A DNA stretch of 64,000 bases from Thioalkalivibrio halophilus (GCF_001995255.1 NZ_MUZR01000007.1:1-64000); one strand, 5' to 3'; shown: positions 16,440 through 26,475, numbered from the stretch's first letter. The notes: generated from the letters alone by a model not told the origin. Numbers and translations are program-made.

Positions 16440-18227
16440 ATGCGAACGCATCTCTGTGGGCAGGTCACCGAAAGCGACCTCGATTCCGAAGTGACCCTGT
16501 GTGGCTGGGTCAACCGCCGCCGCGACCACGGCGGCGTGATCTTCGTCGATCTGCGTGATCACGCGGGACTGGTGCAGGTGGTGTTCGATCCCGACCGTGA
16601 GGAGGTCTTCGCGCGCGCCGAGCAGCTGCGCAGCGAATACGTGATCCGCATGACCGGTCGCGTGCGCCGGCGCCCGGAGGGTACCGAGAACCCGGAGTTG
16701 ACGACCGGGGCGGTCGAGATCCTCGGCCTGGAACTGGAGGTGCTGAACGCGGCAAAGACCCCGCCGTTCCCGCTGGATGACGAGGACGTGGGCGAGGATA
16801 CCCGCCTGCGCTATCGCTACATGGATCTGCGCCGCCCGGTGATGCAGGAGCGCCTGCGCCTGCGCGGCCGGGTCACCGCGGCGATGCGCCGGTTCCTCGA
16901 GGAGCGCGACTTCCTCGATCTCGAGACGCCGATGCTGACGCGCGCGACCCCCGAGGGCGCGCGCGATTACCTGGTGCCGTCGCGCACCCACGCGGGCAGC
17001 TTCTTCGCCCTGCCGCAGTCGCCGCAGCTGTTCAAGCAGCTGCTGATGATGTCCGGCATGGACCGCTACTACCAGATCACCCGCTGCTTCCGCGATGAGG
17101 ATCTGCGTGCCGACCGCCAGCCGGAGTTCACCCAGCTGGACATGGAGATGGCGTTCGTCGACGAGGCCGACGTGATGGGCGTGACCGAGGAGCTGATGCG
17201 TCATCTGTTCCGCGAGGTCATGGGCATCGAGCTGGACGATCCGTTCCCGCGCATGAGTCATGCCGAGGCGATGACCCGCTTCGGCTCCGACAAGCCGGAT
17301 CTGCGCATCCCGCTGGAGTTCACCGAGCTGACCGAGGTGATGCAGGCGGTGGAGTTCAAGGTCTTCAACGCGCCGGCGAACGACCCCGAAGGGCGGGTGG
17401 CCGCCCTGCGCGTGCCGGGCGGGGCGGAGCTGACCCGCAAGGAGATCGACGGCTACACCGAGTTCGTCGGACGCTACGGGGCGAAGGGTCTTGCGTACAT
17501 CAAGGTCAACGACCCCGCCGATCCTGCGAACGGGCTGCAGTCGCCGATCCTGAAGTTCCTGCCCGAGGACGTGATCCGCGAGATTCTCGCGCGTACTGGC
17601 GCGGCCGCCGGCGACCTGATCTTCTTCGGCGCGGACCGCGCCGACGTGGTGAACGAGGCGCTGGGTGCGCTGCGCGTGCAGGTCGGCCATGATCGCGGCC
17701 TGGTCGAGCCCGGCTGGCGCCCGCTGTGGGTGGTGGATTTCCCGATGTTCGAGTGGGATCCGGACGACAAACGCCTGTACGCCCTGCATCACCCGTTCAC
17801 CGCCCCGGCCACCGACAGCCCCGACGCTCTGCGCGAGAACCCGCGCGAGGCCATGTCGCGGGCCTACGACATGGTGCTTAACGGCACTGAGGTCGGCGGT
17901 GGCTCCATCCGTATCCACAACCCGGAGATGCAGCAGGCCGCGTTCGAGGCGCTGGGCATCGGCGAGGAAGAGGCACGCGAGAAATTCGGCTTCCTGCTGG
18001 ATGCGCTGAACTTTGGCGCCCCGCCGCATGGCGGCCTGGCGTTCGGGCTGGATCGGCTGGTGATGTTGATGAGCGGCGCCCACTCGATCCGCGACGTGAT
18101 GGCGTTCCCCAAGACCCAGACCGCGGCCTGTCTGCTGACCGACGCCCCGGCGCCGGTGGGCGAGAAGCCGCTGCGCGAACTGGGCATCCGCCTGCGGGCC
18201 GGGGTTGCCGGCGACGGCGCGCAATAG
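16440..18227 (+). CDS. aspS: Aspartyl-tRNA synthetase
   Basis: 595 residues, the length of the bacterial class IIb enzyme (E. coli 590). The N-terminal OB-fold anticodon domain begins Met-Arg-Thr-His-Leu-Cys-Gly with [12 protein letters not shown]. Motif 1 contains Phe-Leu-Asp-Leu-Glu-Thr-Pro; motif 2 has [15 protein letters not shown]; the bacterial GAD insertion lies in the middle (about 290-420); motif 3 is Gly-Leu-Ala-Phe-Gly-Leu-Asp-Arg near 550. ATG at 16440 aligns with the family start. Discriminating or non-discriminating type was not decided. Confidence 0.97.
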   Translation: MRTHLCGQVTESDLDSEVTLCGWVNRRRDHGGVIFVDLRDHAGLVQVVFDPDREEVFARAEQLRSEYVIRMTGRVRRRPEGTENPELTTGAVEILGLELEVLNAAKTPPFPLDDEDVGEDTRLRYRYMDLRRPVMQERLRLRGRVTAAMRRFLEERDFLDLETPMLTRATPEGARDYLVPSRTHAGSFFALPQSPQLFKQLLMMSGMDRYYQITRCFRDEDLRADRQPEFTQLDMEMAFVDEADVMGVTEELMRHLFREVMGIELDDPFPRMSHAEAMTRFGSDKPDLRIPLEFTELTEVMQAVEFKVFNAPANDPEGRVAALRVPGGAELTRKEIDGYTEFVGRYGAKGLAYIKVNDPADPANGLQSPILKFLPEDVIREILARTGAAAGDLIFFGADRADVVNEALGALRVQVGHDRGLVEPGWRPLWVVDFPMFEWDPDDKRLYALHHPFTAPATDSPDALRENPREAMSRAYDMVLNGTEVGGGSIRIHNPEMQQAAFEALGIGEEEAREKFGFLLDALNFGAPPHGGLAFGLDRLVMLMSGAHSIRDVMAFPKTQTAACLLTDAPAPVGEKPLRELGIRLRAGVAGDGAQ

Positions 18228-18246
18228 GCCCGGGGGCAGCGCGGCG

Positions 18247-18876
18247 ATGACGGCCATGCGGACCACGGTGGTGACCCTGCATGGCTGGCACATGACCGGG
18301 GTGGAGATGGTGCTGCTGCGGCGCCGTCTGCGCGCGGCGGGCTACCGGGTGCGGGCGTTTCGCTATCCGTCGCGCCGGGCCAGTCCCGAGGAAGTCGCGC
18401 GCGCCCTGGCGGCCTGGCTGGAGACCCTGCCGGACGACATGGTGCACCTGGTCGGCCACAGCCTTGGCGGGGTGATCCTGCGGCACCTGTTCGCGGTGGC
18501 GCCGGTGCAGCGGCCGGGGCGCGTGGTGATGCTGGGTTCCCCGCTCGCCGGCAGTCGGGTGGCCGCGCGGCTGGCCGCCAACCGGGCCGGGCGCTGGTGG
18601 TTGGGGCGCGCGCTGGATCGCGGTCTGCTGGGCGGCAGCCCGGTGCTGCGCGGGCGTCAGGTGGGGATGATCGCCGGTACCCGCGGGCGTTTTCCGGGGC
18701 CGCTGCTGACCGAACTGCCCGAACCGCATGATGGCCTGGTCGCGGTGGAGGAGACCCGGGGGCCGGAAGTGTCCCGGCATCTCCAGGCACCGGTCACCCA
18801 CATGGGCCTGCTCTTCAGCGATCCGGTCGCGCAGGCCGTCGCGCATTTCCTGGAGCACGGGGAATTCGACCTCTGA
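18247..18876 (+). CDS. Alpha/beta hydrolase, lipase-like
   Basis: 209 residues. A strand then His-Gly-Trp-His opens the fold, and Gly-His-Ser-Leu-Gly-Gly near 80 is the nucleophile elbow of lipases and esterases. A catalytic Asp-Gly-Leu-Val (about 165) and a late His in Pro-Val-Thr-His-Met-Gly-Leu-Leu complete a plausible triad. There is no signal peptide, so it is probably cytoplasmic. It follows aspS by 19 bases, and a second in-frame ATG three codons on is an alternative start. Substrate unknown; the short form resembles the RES/PGAP1-like lipases that act on acyl esters. Confidence 0.8.
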   Translation: MTAMRTTVVTLHGWHMTGVEMVLLRRRLRAAGYRVRAFRYPSRRASPEEVARALAAWLETLPDDMVHLVGHSLGGVILRHLFAVAPVQRPGRVVMLGSPLAGSRVAARLAANRAGRWWLGRALDRGLLGGSPVLRGRQVGMIAGTRGRFPGPLLTELPEPHDGLVAVEETRGPEVSRHLQAPVTHMGLLFSDPVAQAVAHFLEHGEFDL

Positions 18877-18933
18877 ACCCCGTTACACTGAGCAGCGTTT
18901 CCCTGAGCACAGGCAACGAGGAGGCGGAACACC

Positions 18934-19677
18934 ATGGCCGGTCACAGCAAGTGGGCGAACATCAAGCACCGCAAGAGTGCGCAGGACGCCAAGCGCGGCA
19001 AGCTGTTCACCAAGCTGATCCGCGAAATCACCGTCGCCGCGCGCCATGGCGGGCCGGATCCGGAGACCAATCCGCGGCTGCGTCTGGCCTTTGACAACGC
19101 CCTCAAGAACAACATGACGCGCGACACCATCGAGCGCGCTGCGAAGCGGGGTGCCGGGGAGACCGAGGGCGAGGCCTACGAGGAGCTGCGCTACGAGGGC
19201 TACGGCCCCGGGGGGGCGGCGATCATGGTCGACTGCATGACCGACAACCGCAATCGTACGGTGTCGGAGGTGCGCCATGCCTTCAACAAGATGGGCGGCA
19301 ATCTCGGCACCGACGGTTCGGTGGCCTATCTGTTCGAGAAGAAGGGCGTGATCAGCTTTGCTCCGGGGCTGGACGAGGAGACGGTGATGGAGCCGGCGCT
19401 GGAGGGCGGTGCCGAGGACGTGCTGGTGGACGATGACGGTTCCATCGAGGTCCTCACCGACCCGGACGCCTATCAGGACGTGCGTCAGGCCCTGCTGGAT
19501 CACGGTCTGGAGCCGGAAAATTCGGAGGTCACCATGCGTCCGGAGACCCTTTCCCCGCTGGACGAGGAAACCGCCGAGACGGTGCTGAAGCTCCTGAACA
19601 TGCTGGACGATCTGGACGATGTGCAGAACGTCTACACCAACGCCAACTTTCCCGAAGGGGTGGGCGGCGATGGTTGA
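18934..19677 (+). CDS. yebC: YebC/PmpR-family protein (TACO1 family)
   Basis: 247 residues beginning [14 protein letters not shown], the invariant N-terminus of the family, with the Gly-Tyr-Gly-Pro-Gly-Gly motif near 90. Members were described as DNA-binding regulators (PmpR) and more recently as factors that help ribosomes through proline stretches. A strong GAGGAGG site precedes the ATG. It leads the ruvCAB cluster, as in most gammaproteobacteria. Confidence 0.95.
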   Translation: MAGHSKWANIKHRKSAQDAKRGKLFTKLIREITVAARHGGPDPETNPRLRLAFDNALKNNMTRDTIERAAKRGAGETEGEAYEELRYEGYGPGGAAIMVDCMTDNRNRTVSEVRHAFNKMGGNLGTDGSVAYLFEKKGVISFAPGLDEETVMEPALEGGAEDVLVDDDGSIEVLTDPDAYQDVRQALLDHGLEPENSEVTMRPETLSPLDEETAETVLKLLNMLDDLDDVQNVYTNANFPEGVGGDG

Positions 19678-19706
19678 GCTCCGGATTCGGCGGCGGGGCT
19701 GAAGCG

Positions 19707-20219
19707 GTGCGCATCCTCGGCATTGATCCCGGTTCGCGCCTGACCGGTTTCGCGGTGATCGAAACCGGGTCGCGGCAGTCGCGCTCGCTGGGGCACGGCG
19801 TGGTGCGCCCGCGGGCGAAGGCGTTCCCCGAGCGCCTCGGCGAGATCTTTGCGGGGATCGAGGAGGTGATCGCCGAGCTGGCCCCCGACGTGCTCGCGAT
19901 CGAGAGCGTGTTCGTCGCACGCAATGCGCAGTCCGCGATCAAGCTCGGGCAGGCGCGCGGGGCGGCAATCTGTGCCGCTACCCGGGCGGGGTTGCCCGTC
20001 CACGAATACACCCCGCGCGCGATCAAGCTGGCCGTGGTCGGGGTTGGCGGTGCCGGCAAGGAGCAGGTACAGCACATGACGCAGCAGATCCTTTCTCTCG
20101 GCGAACCGGCGTCCAGCGACGCCGCCGACGCCCTGGCCGTGGCGCTGTGCCATGCGCATACCGATGCCAGCCAGGCGCGGTTGCAGCCGGCCGCCGCCAT
20201 CGGCGGAGGCCGCACATGA
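19707..20219 (+). CDS. ruvC: Crossover junction endodeoxyribonuclease RuvC
   Basis: Cleaves Holliday junctions in the RuvABC resolvasome. 170 residues from the GTG at 19707 (E. coli 173). Catalytic acids are visible: Asp7 in Gly-Ile-Asp-Pro-Gly-Ser-Arg, Glu near 67 in Ala-Ile-Glu-Ser-Val-Phe, and the late pair in Ser-Asp-Ala-Ala-Asp-Ala-Leu-Ala. A TTG 33 bases upstream, overlapping the end of yebC, is in frame, but the family starts directly before Ile-Leu-Gly-Ile-Asp, so GTG is preferred. The stop overlaps the ruvA ATG. Confidence 0.95.
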   Translation: MRILGIDPGSRLTGFAVIETGSRQSRSLGHGVVRPRAKAFPERLGEIFAGIEEVIAELAPDVLAIESVFVARNAQSAIKLGQARGAAICAATRAGLPVHEYTPRAIKLAVVGVGGAGKEQVQHMTQQILSLGEPASSDAADALAVALCHAHTDASQARLQPAAAIGGGRT

Positions 20220-20827
20220 TCGCGCGTCTGGAGGGGACCCTGATCAGTCGCGAGCCCGGCGGCGTGCTGCTGGACGTTGGCGGCGTCGGCTACGAGGTGG
20301 ACGTGCCGGTGTCCACGCTGGCCCTGTTACCGGACCCGGGCGAGACCGTGGTGCTGGCCACCCATCTGGTGGTGCGCGAGGACGCCCATCAGCTGTACGG
20401 GTTCCATCATCGCCGCGACCGTGACCTGTTCCGCCGGCTGATCCGGGTGAACGGCATCGGTGCGCGTCTGGCGCTGGCGATGCTGTCGACCTATGCCGGC
20501 GACGAGCTCGCCGGGCTGATCCGGTCCGGCGACACCACCGGGCTGGCGAAGGTGCCCGGGATCGGCAAGCGCACAGCCGAACGCGTGGCCCTGGAGCTGG
20601 GCGAGCGTCTGGGCGAACTCGGCTTTGGCGGGTCGGCTCCGGAGGCGGGGGGCGATGCGGCGCCGGTTACGGCCGGCCCGTCGATGGAGGACGAGGCCCT
20701 GGCGGCGCTGGAGGCCCTGGGCTATGCGCGTGCCAGCGCGGAGAAGATGGTGGCCGCGGTGCGCGAACAGGCGGATTCGGTGGAGACCCTGGTGCGCCTC
20801 GCCCTGCGTGCGACCGTGCGTTCCTGA
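20216..20827 (+). CDS. ruvA: Holliday junction branch migration protein RuvA
   Basis: 203 residues. The N-terminal OB-like domain starts Met-Ile-Ala-Arg-Leu-Glu-Gly-Thr-Leu. Two helix-hairpin-helix motifs follow: Val-Asn-Gly-Ile-Gly-Ala-Arg-Leu-Ala and Val-Pro-Gly-Ile-Gly-Lys-Arg-Thr-Ala-Glu-Arg. The C-terminal UBA-like domain that touches RuvB comes after an Ala/Gly linker. The tetramer grips the four-way junction. ATGA overlap with ruvC implies coupled translation. Confidence 0.96.
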   Translation: MIARLEGTLISREPGGVLLDVGGVGYEVDVPVSTLALLPDPGETVVLATHLVVREDAHQLYGFHHRRDRDLFRRLIRVNGIGARLALAMLSTYAGDELAGLIRSGDTTGLAKVPGIGKRTAERVALELGERLGELGFGGSAPEAGGDAAPVTAGPSMEDEALAALEALGYARASAEKMVAAVREQADSVETLVRLALRATVRS

Positions 20828-20925
20828 GGCTGCATGCCGGGCGGGCGTGATCCGGCCCGGATTCCGCGAAAACCACAGCCGGGAGCCCCTGTAAATGGTT
20901 CCCGGCAGGATGCATACTGCAGCGC

Positions 20926-21954
20926 ATGGAATCCCGCCTGGTCGACATGCAGCATCAGTCCGAGGACGCCGGCGCCGAAGTGAGCCTGCGGCCGAAACGG
21001 CTGACGGACTACACCGGCCAGCCGCAGGTCGTGGAACAGCTGGGTCTGTTCATCGATGCCGCCCGCGGCCGGGGCGAGGCCCTGGATCACACCCTGGTGG
21101 CCGGTCCGCCGGGGCTGGGCAAGACGACCCTGGCGCACATCGTCGCCCACGAACTGGGGGTGGGGCTGCGCCAGACCTCCGGCCCGGTGCTGGAACGCGC
21201 CGGGGATCTGGCCGCGATCCTCACCGCGCTGGAACCGCGCGATGTGCTGTTCGTCGACGAGATCCACCGCCTGCCCACGGTGGTGGAAGAGGTGCTGTAC
21301 CCCGCGCTGGAGGACTCGCAGCTGGACATCGTGATCGGCGAAGGGCCGGCCGCGCGCTCCATCAAGGTCGATCTGCCGCCATTCACGCTGGTCGGGGCCA
21401 CCACCCGCGCGGGGCTGCTGTCGGCGCCGCTGCGTGACCGTTTCGGCATCGTGCAACGCCTCAATCATTATTCCGTCACCGACCTGGCGCATATTGTCGA
21501 GCGGGCCGCCGGGCTGCTGGGCGTGGGCATCGATGCCGCCGGGGCCGAGGCCATCGCGCGGCGCGGGCGTGGCACCCCGCGGCTGGCCAATCGCCTGCTG
21601 CGGCGGGTGCGCGATTATGCCGAGGTGCGCGCCAGCGGGGTGATCACCGCCGAGGTTGCGGAGCACGGTCTGGATCTGCTGGCGATCGACGCCGGTGGCC
21701 TGGACGCCCAGGACCGGCGACTGCTGGAGGTGCTGGTGGACAAGTTCGACGGCGGGCCGGTGGGCGTGGAGAGCCTGGCCACCGCGCTCAACGAGGATCG
21801 CGGGACCCTGGAGGACGTGGTCGAGCCCTTCCTGATCCAGCAGGGCTACCTGCAGCGCACCCCGCGCGGCCGCCAGGCGACCCGGCGCACGCTGGCGATG
21901 TTCGACCTGCCCGGCGGGGACGGGGACCTGCTGGCCGGCGGAGGGCGTGCATGA
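20926..21954 (+). CDS. ruvB: Holliday junction DNA helicase RuvB
   Basis: 342 residues, AAA+ ATPase that drives branch migration. Walker A Gly-Pro-Pro-Gly-Leu-Gly-Lys-Thr-Thr, Walker B Val-Leu-Phe-Val-Asp-Glu-Ile-His-Arg, sensor 1 Gly-Ala-Thr-Thr-Arg, the Arg finger in Leu-Arg-Asp-Arg-Phe-Gly, sensor 2 [12 protein letters not shown], then a winged helix domain with Thr-Pro-Arg-Gly-Arg. The second in-frame ATG (20947) is another possible start. The 98-base gap after ruvA is wider than the other junctions here. Confidence 0.97.
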   Translation: MESRLVDMQHQSEDAGAEVSLRPKRLTDYTGQPQVVEQLGLFIDAARGRGEALDHTLVAGPPGLGKTTLAHIVAHELGVGLRQTSGPVLERAGDLAAILTALEPRDVLFVDEIHRLPTVVEEVLYPALEDSQLDIVIGEGPAARSIKVDLPPFTLVGATTRAGLLSAPLRDRFGIVQRLNHYSVTDLAHIVERAAGLLGVGIDAAGAEAIARRGRGTPRLANRLLRRVRDYAEVRASGVITAEVAEHGLDLLAIDAGGLDAQDRRLLEVLVDKFDGGPVGVESLATALNEDRGTLEDVVEPFLIQQGYLQRTPRGRQATRRTLAMFDLPGGDGDLLAGGGRA

Positions 21955-22388
21955 CGGCAGCCACGGATTTTCACTGGCCGGTGCGCGTCTATTACGAGGA
22001 TACCGATGCCGGTGGCGTGGTCTATCACGCCAATTATCTGAAATTCATGGAACGTGCGCGCACCGAGTGGTTGCGGGAACTTGGCTTCGAACAGGACCGT
22101 CTGAGGGCCGACTGCGGCGTGGTGTTCGCGGTCCGCCGCGCCAGCCTGGACATGCGCCGGCCGGCGCGTTTCAACGAGGCACTGGAAGTGACCTGCGAAC
22201 CGCGTCGCCTGCGCCGCGCCAGCGTCGAGTTCGTCCAGGTCGTGCGCCGCGAGGGCGTGCCGCTGGTTATCGGCGAGATCATGATTGCCTGCGTGGATCC
22301 CGAGCGGGCCGTGCCGGCCGCCGTGCCGGAATCCGTTTACCGCGCGATGCACGCGGCGATCGCAACCGATACCGAAGCAACAGGCTGA
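21951..22388 (+). CDS. ybgC: YbgC-type acyl-CoA thioesterase, Tol-Pal associated
   Basis: 145-residue hotdog-fold enzyme. The family active-site stretch [14 protein letters not shown] is near 17-30, with Asp and His catalytic, and Phe-Met-Glu-Arg-Ala-Arg-Thr-Glu follows. In E. coli YbgC hydrolyses acyl-CoA or acyl-ACP thioesters and is the first gene of the tol operon. The ATG overlaps the ruvB stop by four bases. Confidence 0.93.
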   Translation: MTAATDFHWPVRVYYEDTDAGGVVYHANYLKFMERARTEWLRELGFEQDRLRADCGVVFAVRRASLDMRRPARFNEALEVTCEPRRLRRASVEFVQVVRREGVPLVIGEIMIACVDPERAVPAAVPESVYRAMHAAIATDTEATG

Positions 22389-22400
22389 GGGAGAAGATCC

Positions 22401-23096
22401 GTGGAAGTCGATTTTTCGATGTACCAGCTCATCATGGAGGCCAGCCTGGTGGTCCAGCTGGTGATGATCATCCTGGTCCTGGCCTCGGTGTTCTCGTGGC
22501 TGGCCATCATCGTGAAGGCGCGCACGCTGCGCGGTGTGGACCGGGCGGCCGATGACTTCGAGGAACGTTTCTGGTCGGGCGCGGATCTGTCCCATCTCTA
22601 CGAGGGATTGCGGCGCAAGACCGTGCTGAACCCGATGGAGCATGTGTTCTCCTCCGGGTTCAAGGAGTTCCTGCGTGCGCGCCAGCACGGCATGCCGCCC
22701 GCCGAGCCGGCCCAGGGCGCGATGCGGGTGGCGATCTCGCGCGAGCTGGACGGCATGGAACGCTATCTGCAGTTCCTGGCCACGGTCGGGTCGACCAGCC
22801 CGTACATCGGCCTGTTCGGCACCGTCTGGGGCATCATGCACGCGTTTCTCGGGCTTTCCGGGGTGCAGCAGGCGACCCTGGCAATGGTCGCCCCGGGCAT
22901 TGCCGAAGCCCTGATCGCCACCGCGCTGGGGCTGTTCGCGGCGATCCCGGCGGTGATCGCCTATAACCGTTTCTCCGGGGACGTGGATCGTATTGCCGGG
23001 CGGCTGGAGAACTTCAGCGAGGAGTTCGCGGGCCTGCTCAACCGCCAGTCCCATCCGCGCGCAAGCGAGGCGTCGGTCGCCACGACCGGCGAATAA
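22401..23096 (+). CDS. tolQ: Tol-Pal system protein TolQ
   Basis: 231 residues, inner-membrane proton-channel subunit of the ExbB/MotA type. One N-terminal helix (about 15-37) is followed by a large cytoplasmic loop, then two helices after about 135, with Gly-Leu-Phe-Gly-Thr-Val-Trp-Gly-Ile and Ala-Pro-Gly-Ile-Ala-Glu-Ala-Leu-Ile-Ala-Thr-Ala, the conserved core of the family. It starts with GTG, preceded by a GAGGGAGAAG region. With TolR it energises TolA for envelope constriction at division. Confidence 0.95.
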   Translation: MEVDFSMYQLIMEASLVVQLVMIILVLASVFSWLAIIVKARTLRGVDRAADDFEERFWSGADLSHLYEGLRRKTVLNPMEHVFSSGFKEFLRARQHGMPPAEPAQGAMRVAISRELDGMERYLQFLATVGSTSPYIGLFGTVWGIMHAFLGLSGVQQATLAMVAPGIAEALIATALGLFAAIPAVIAYNRFSGDVDRIAGRLENFSEEFAGLLNRQSHPRASEASVATTGE

Positions 23097-23099
23097 ACC

Positions 23100-23549
23100 A
23101 TGGCGAAGACCTCGCTCCGCAGTCAGCGTCGCAGCCGGCGGCCGATGTCGCAGATCAACGTCGTGCCGTTCATCGACGTGATGCTGGTGCTGCTGATCAT
23201 CTTCATGATCACCGCGCCCATGCTGCAGCAGGGGGTGGAAGTGGATCTGCCCGAGGCTCAGGCCGAGGCGCTGGATGACGGGACCGAGGCGGCCGAACCG
23301 CTGGTCGTCACGGTGGACGCCGCGGGCGCGCTGAGCCTCAACCAGGGGCCGCGGGTGAATGAACCGCTGGCGCCCGAGGAGATGACCGAGATCGTTATCC
23401 AGTTCCTCGAGGACCACCCGGGCACGCAGACCTACGTGCGCGGCGACCGCAACGTGGACTACGGACGGGTGATCGACGCGATGATCGCGCTGCAGCGGGC
23501 AGGGGGCGGCCGCGTGGGCCTGATCACCGAACCGCCGCGCGACGACTGA
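23100..23549 (+). CDS. tolR: Tol-Pal system protein TolR
   Basis: 149 residues, ExbD family. A basic N-terminus leads into one membrane helix with the proton-carrying Asp in Val-Pro-Phe-Ile-Asp-Val-Met-Leu-Val-Leu-Leu, then a periplasmic domain that binds peptidoglycan, with Tyr-Val-Arg-Gly-Asp and Tyr-Gly near 120. It starts three bases after tolQ. Confidence 0.95.
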   Translation: MAKTSLRSQRRSRRPMSQINVVPFIDVMLVLLIIFMITAPMLQQGVEVDLPEAQAEALDDGTEAAEPLVVTVDAAGALSLNQGPRVNEPLAPEEMTEIVIQFLEDHPGTQTYVRGDRNVDYGRVIDAMIALQRAGGGRVGLITEPPRDD

Positions 23550-23559
23550 ACCGGCCGCC

Positions 23560-24519
23560 GTGTTCGAACTGCTGCGACAACATCCGTTTGCCCTGCTGCT
23601 GGTGCTGGCGCTGCATGGCGTGCTGTTCGCGGCGCTGTTGCTGAACGTCAACCTTGCGCCGGACAGCCGTTCCGGGGAGCCCCTGGAGATCACGACCGGC
23701 GACGAGGTGGAAGTGGTTCAGGCCGAGGCGGTGGACGCCGAGACCTTCGACCGCATCCAGCATGAACGCGAAGTCGCGGAGCAGGAGGCGATCGCCGAGG
23801 CCCTGCGCGAGGAAGAGGAACGCCGCCGCGCCGAGGAACAGCAGCGGCTGGAAGAACAACGCCGGCGCGAGGCCGAGGAGCAGGCCCGACGCGAGGCACT
23901 GGAAGAGGCGGAACGGGCGCGGCGGCAGGCACAGGAAGAAGCCGAACGTCTGGAGCGCGAGCGCGAGGCCGCTGAACAGGCCCGGCGCGAGGCGGAAGCG
24001 GAACGCGAGCGCGCGGAGCAGGAACGGCGCGAACGCGAGGAAGCGGAGCGTCGGGCACGGGAAGAGCAGGAGCGTCGCGAGCAGGAGGAGGCCGAACGGC
24101 GCGAGCGTGAAGAGGCCGAGCGGCGCGCCGAAGCCGAGCGCGAACTCGAGGAGCAGCGCCGGCGCGAACGCATGGAAGAGGAGATGCAGCGCATGGCCGA
24201 GGCCGCGGAACGGCGCGAGGCGGCGCAGGCGGCGGCCGAACGCCGCGAGGCGATCGAGGAGTGGCAGGCACGGGCCAGCGCGGCAGTCCAGGAACGCTGG
24301 CGAGAGCCGGCGGACGTCAGTGCGTCGGACCGGGCCACGGTGCAGGTGCGGGTCAACGAGACCGGGCGTATCATCAGTTTCGAGGTGGAGCGCTGTGCCG
24401 GAGGGCCGGCCTTCTGCGCGTCCGTGGAGGAGGCGATCGAGCGCCTGCGTGCCCTGCCGGAGCCACCGGATGCCGAGGCCGCGGCGCGCGGAGTCCGGAT
24501 CCAGTTCGAACCGCAATGA
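23560..24519 (+). CDS. tolA: Tol-Pal system protein TolA
   Basis: 319 residues. An N-terminal membrane anchor (about 7-30) is followed by a very long charged helix (about 65-240) built of Glu, Arg and Ala repeats that spans the periplasm, then a C-terminal domain with the paired Cys of TolA-III (Glu-Arg-Cys ... Phe-Cys-Ala-Ser). The C-terminal domain contacts TolB and Pal. GTG is the start. The middle region is highly repetitive at DNA level (GAGGCCGA-type units), so copy number may vary between strains. Confidence 0.93.
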   Translation: MFELLRQHPFALLLVLALHGVLFAALLLNVNLAPDSRSGEPLEITTGDEVEVVQAEAVDAETFDRIQHEREVAEQEAIAEALREEEERRRAEEQQRLEEQRRREAEEQARREALEEAERARRQAQEEAERLEREREAAEQARREAEAERERAEQERREREEAERRAREEQERREQEEAERREREEAERRAEAERELEEQRRRERMEEEMQRMAEAAERREAAQAAAERREAIEEWQARASAAVQERWREPADVSASDRATVQVRVNETGRIISFEVERCAGGPAFCASVEEAIERLRALPEPPDAEAAARGVRIQFEPQ

Positions 24520-24532
24520 CGGTGAGGTTTCA

Positions 24533-25852
24533 ATGGCATTGCAGGCACCAATGATGAAAAAGATGTTGCGGCCCCTGACGGGCCTGCTCGGGATCGCCCT
24601 GATGCTGGGGGCCTCCCAGGCGCACGCGGTGCTGGAGGTCACGGTGACCGAGGGCGTGTCGGGGGCGATCCCGGTAGCCGTGGCGCCGTTCGAGTGGCGC
24701 GGAGAGGGTGAACCGGAGACCCGCATGAGCGGGATCCTGGGGGACAACCTGCACCGCAGCGGGCTGTTCGAGGTGCTGCGCGAGGACCTGCCTTCGGGAG
24801 CCACCGGGCCCGGGGATTTCATTCCGGAGCCCTGGCGTGCGGCCGGGGCCGAGTACGTGGTGGTCGGCAGCAAGCGCCCGGACGGCGACCGCGTGGTGGT
24901 GGATTTCCATGTGTTCGACGTGCTTGCCGAGGAACGCCTCGGCGGCTGGCGCATCCCGGTGCCGGCCGACATGCTGCGGCGCGGCGGGCACCGAGTGTCG
25001 GATCTCGTGTTCGAGGCCATCACCGGCGATCCGGGGGCGTTCAGTGCGCGCATCGCCTTCGTGCAGGTGCAGCGCGACGGCGACGAACGTGAGTTCCGCC
25101 TGCAGGTCGCTGATTCGGACGGCGCGAACCCGCGCACCCTGTACCGCTCGTCGGATCCGGTGATGTCGCCGGCCTGGTCGCCGGATGGCAACGAACTGGT
25201 GTATGTGTCGTTCGAGAACCGCCAGTCCGAGGTCTTCCGCCACGACGTGCGCAGCGGCGAGCGGGTGAGCCTGGCCCGGTTCCGGGGAATCAACAGTGCG
25301 CCGGCGTGGTCGCCGGACGGACGCTACCTGGCGCTGAGCCTCTCGCGCGACGGCAGTCCCAATATCTATCGGCTGGATCTGCAGAGCGGGGACCTGGAGC
25401 AGCTGACGCGGTCCTCCGCGATCGAGACCGAGCCGGCGTGGTCGCCGGACGGCGGGACCATCTATTTCACCTCCGACCGTGCCGGGGCACCGCAGATCTA
25501 CCGCATGGACGCCGACGGCGGGGATGTCCGGCGGCTGACCTTCGAGAGCGGATATGCGGCGGGTGTCACGGTGTCCCCGGATGGCGATTCGGTAGTGTAT
25601 GTCGAGGGGGGCGATGGCGGCTTCCGTCTGGCCCGCCTGGATCTCGGCGACCGTCGTGTCACGCGACTGACCGATTCCGGTAACGCCGAATCCCCGAGCT
25701 TTGCTCCCAACGGAAGCATGATCCTTTACGCCATCAGCGAAGGCACTCGTGGCGTCCTGGGCTCGGTGAGCCGGGATGGCCGGGTACACCAGCGGCTGGA
25801 GGGCCGGGACGGCGAGGTGCGTGAACCGGCCTGGTCGCCACTCGGCGAATAA
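24533..25852 (+). CDS. tolB: Tol-Pal system beta-propeller protein TolB
   Basis: 439 residues including a signal peptide that ends Ala-His-Ala near 35. The mature protein has an N-terminal alpha/beta domain and a C-terminal six-blade propeller; the blade motif Trp-Ser-Pro-Asp-Gly (or Ala-Trp-Ser-Pro) occurs at least five times between 210 and 435. It is periplasmic and binds Pal and TolA. ATG at 24533 is chosen because GGTGAGG stands five bases before it; an in-frame ATG-ATG pair six codons later would also leave a signal peptide. Confidence 0.95.
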   Translation: MALQAPMMKKMLRPLTGLLGIALMLGASQAHAVLEVTVTEGVSGAIPVAVAPFEWRGEGEPETRMSGILGDNLHRSGLFEVLREDLPSGATGPGDFIPEPWRAAGAEYVVVGSKRPDGDRVVVDFHVFDVLAEERLGGWRIPVPADMLRRGGHRVSDLVFEAITGDPGAFSARIAFVQVQRDGDEREFRLQVADSDGANPRTLYRSSDPVMSPAWSPDGNELVYVSFENRQSEVFRHDVRSGERVSLARFRGINSAPAWSPDGRYLALSLSRDGSPNIYRLDLQSGDLEQLTRSSAIETEPAWSPDGGTIYFTSDRAGAPQIYRMDADGGDVRRLTFESGYAAGVTVSPDGDSVVYVEGGDGGFRLARLDLGDRRVTRLTDSGNAESPSFAPNGSMILYAISEGTRGVLGSVSRDGRVHQRLEGRDGEVREPAWSPLGE

Positions 25853-25905
25853 TGAGGGTCTGCCCGGATTCTTTGATGATTGACAACACCCTGAGGAAAC
25901 AAACG

Positions 25906-26475
25906 ATGAACCACCTGATTCGCTGGGGCATTCTGGCCCTTGTCGTGGGCTCGCTGGCGGCCTGCGCCCAGCCGGTGCGCGATGCCGAGGATCCGGCCGA
26001 GCGTGAGGCACGTGAGGCGGCCGAAGCCGAAACCGAGGCCGAGCGTGAGGCCCGCGAGCGGCGCGAGCGCGAGGCACGCGGGCTGGGCGAGGACCGGCGC
26101 CTGGACGCCGCGGCACTGGATGACCCGGACAGCCTGCTGGCCGACCGTCTGGTGTATTTCGAATTCGACCGTGACGAGGTGAAGCGCGAGTACGAGGAGA
26201 TGCTGGAGGCGCATGCCGAGTATCTCGCGGCCAACCCCGGTGCGCGGCTGCGTCTGGAAGGGCATACCGACGAACGGGGTACCCGTGAATACAACCTGGG
26301 GCTGGGCGAGCGTCGCGCGCAGTCCGTGCGTCGGGTGCTGAACCTCAACGGGGCCGCGGACGAGCAGATCGAGGTCGTCAGCTACGGCGAGGAAATGCCG
26401 GTGGCCTTCGAACAGACCGAAGAGGCCTGGGCGCAGAACCGGCGCGTGGAACTGGTATACGACCGTCGGCAGTGA
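25906..26475 (+). CDS. pal: Peptidoglycan-associated lipoprotein Pal
   Basis: 189 residues. A signal peptide ends in the lipobox Leu-Ala-Ala-Cys at about 19-22. A Glu/Arg-rich linker (about 30-65) precedes an OmpA-like domain with Val-Tyr-Phe-Glu-Phe-Asp, Leu-Glu-Gly-His-Thr-Asp-Glu-Arg-Gly-Thr and Asn-Arg-Arg-Val-Glu-Leu, which grips diaminopimelate in peptidoglycan. The ATG follows a good AGGA site. Outer-membrane anchor of the Tol system. Confidence 0.96.
   Translation: MNHLIRWGILALVVGSLAACAQPVRDAEDPAEREAREAAEAETEAEREARERREREARGLGEDRRLDAAALDDPDSLLADRLVYFEFDRDEVKREYEEMLEAHAEYLAANPGARLRLEGHTDERGTREYNLGLGERRAQSVRRVLNLNGAADEQIEVVSYGEEMPVAFEQTEEAWAQNRRVELVYDRRQ

Noticed and set aside
19674-19706. 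TTG start giving a ruvC longer by 11 codons
   Set aside because: The extra residues are not in the RuvC family and the GTG at 19707 precedes the conserved Ile-Leu-Gly-Ile-Asp start.
23800-24250. Repetitive GAGGCCGA-type stretch considered as a tandem-repeat locus or CRISPR
   Set aside because: It encodes the TolA coiled coil; units are irregular and there are no spacers. No CRISPR array was seen in the window.
23654-24532. In-frame extension of tolB upstream through tolA
   Set aside because: The sequence before 24533 is Arg/Ser-rich shadow of tolA; the true start has a ribosome-binding site and signal peptide.
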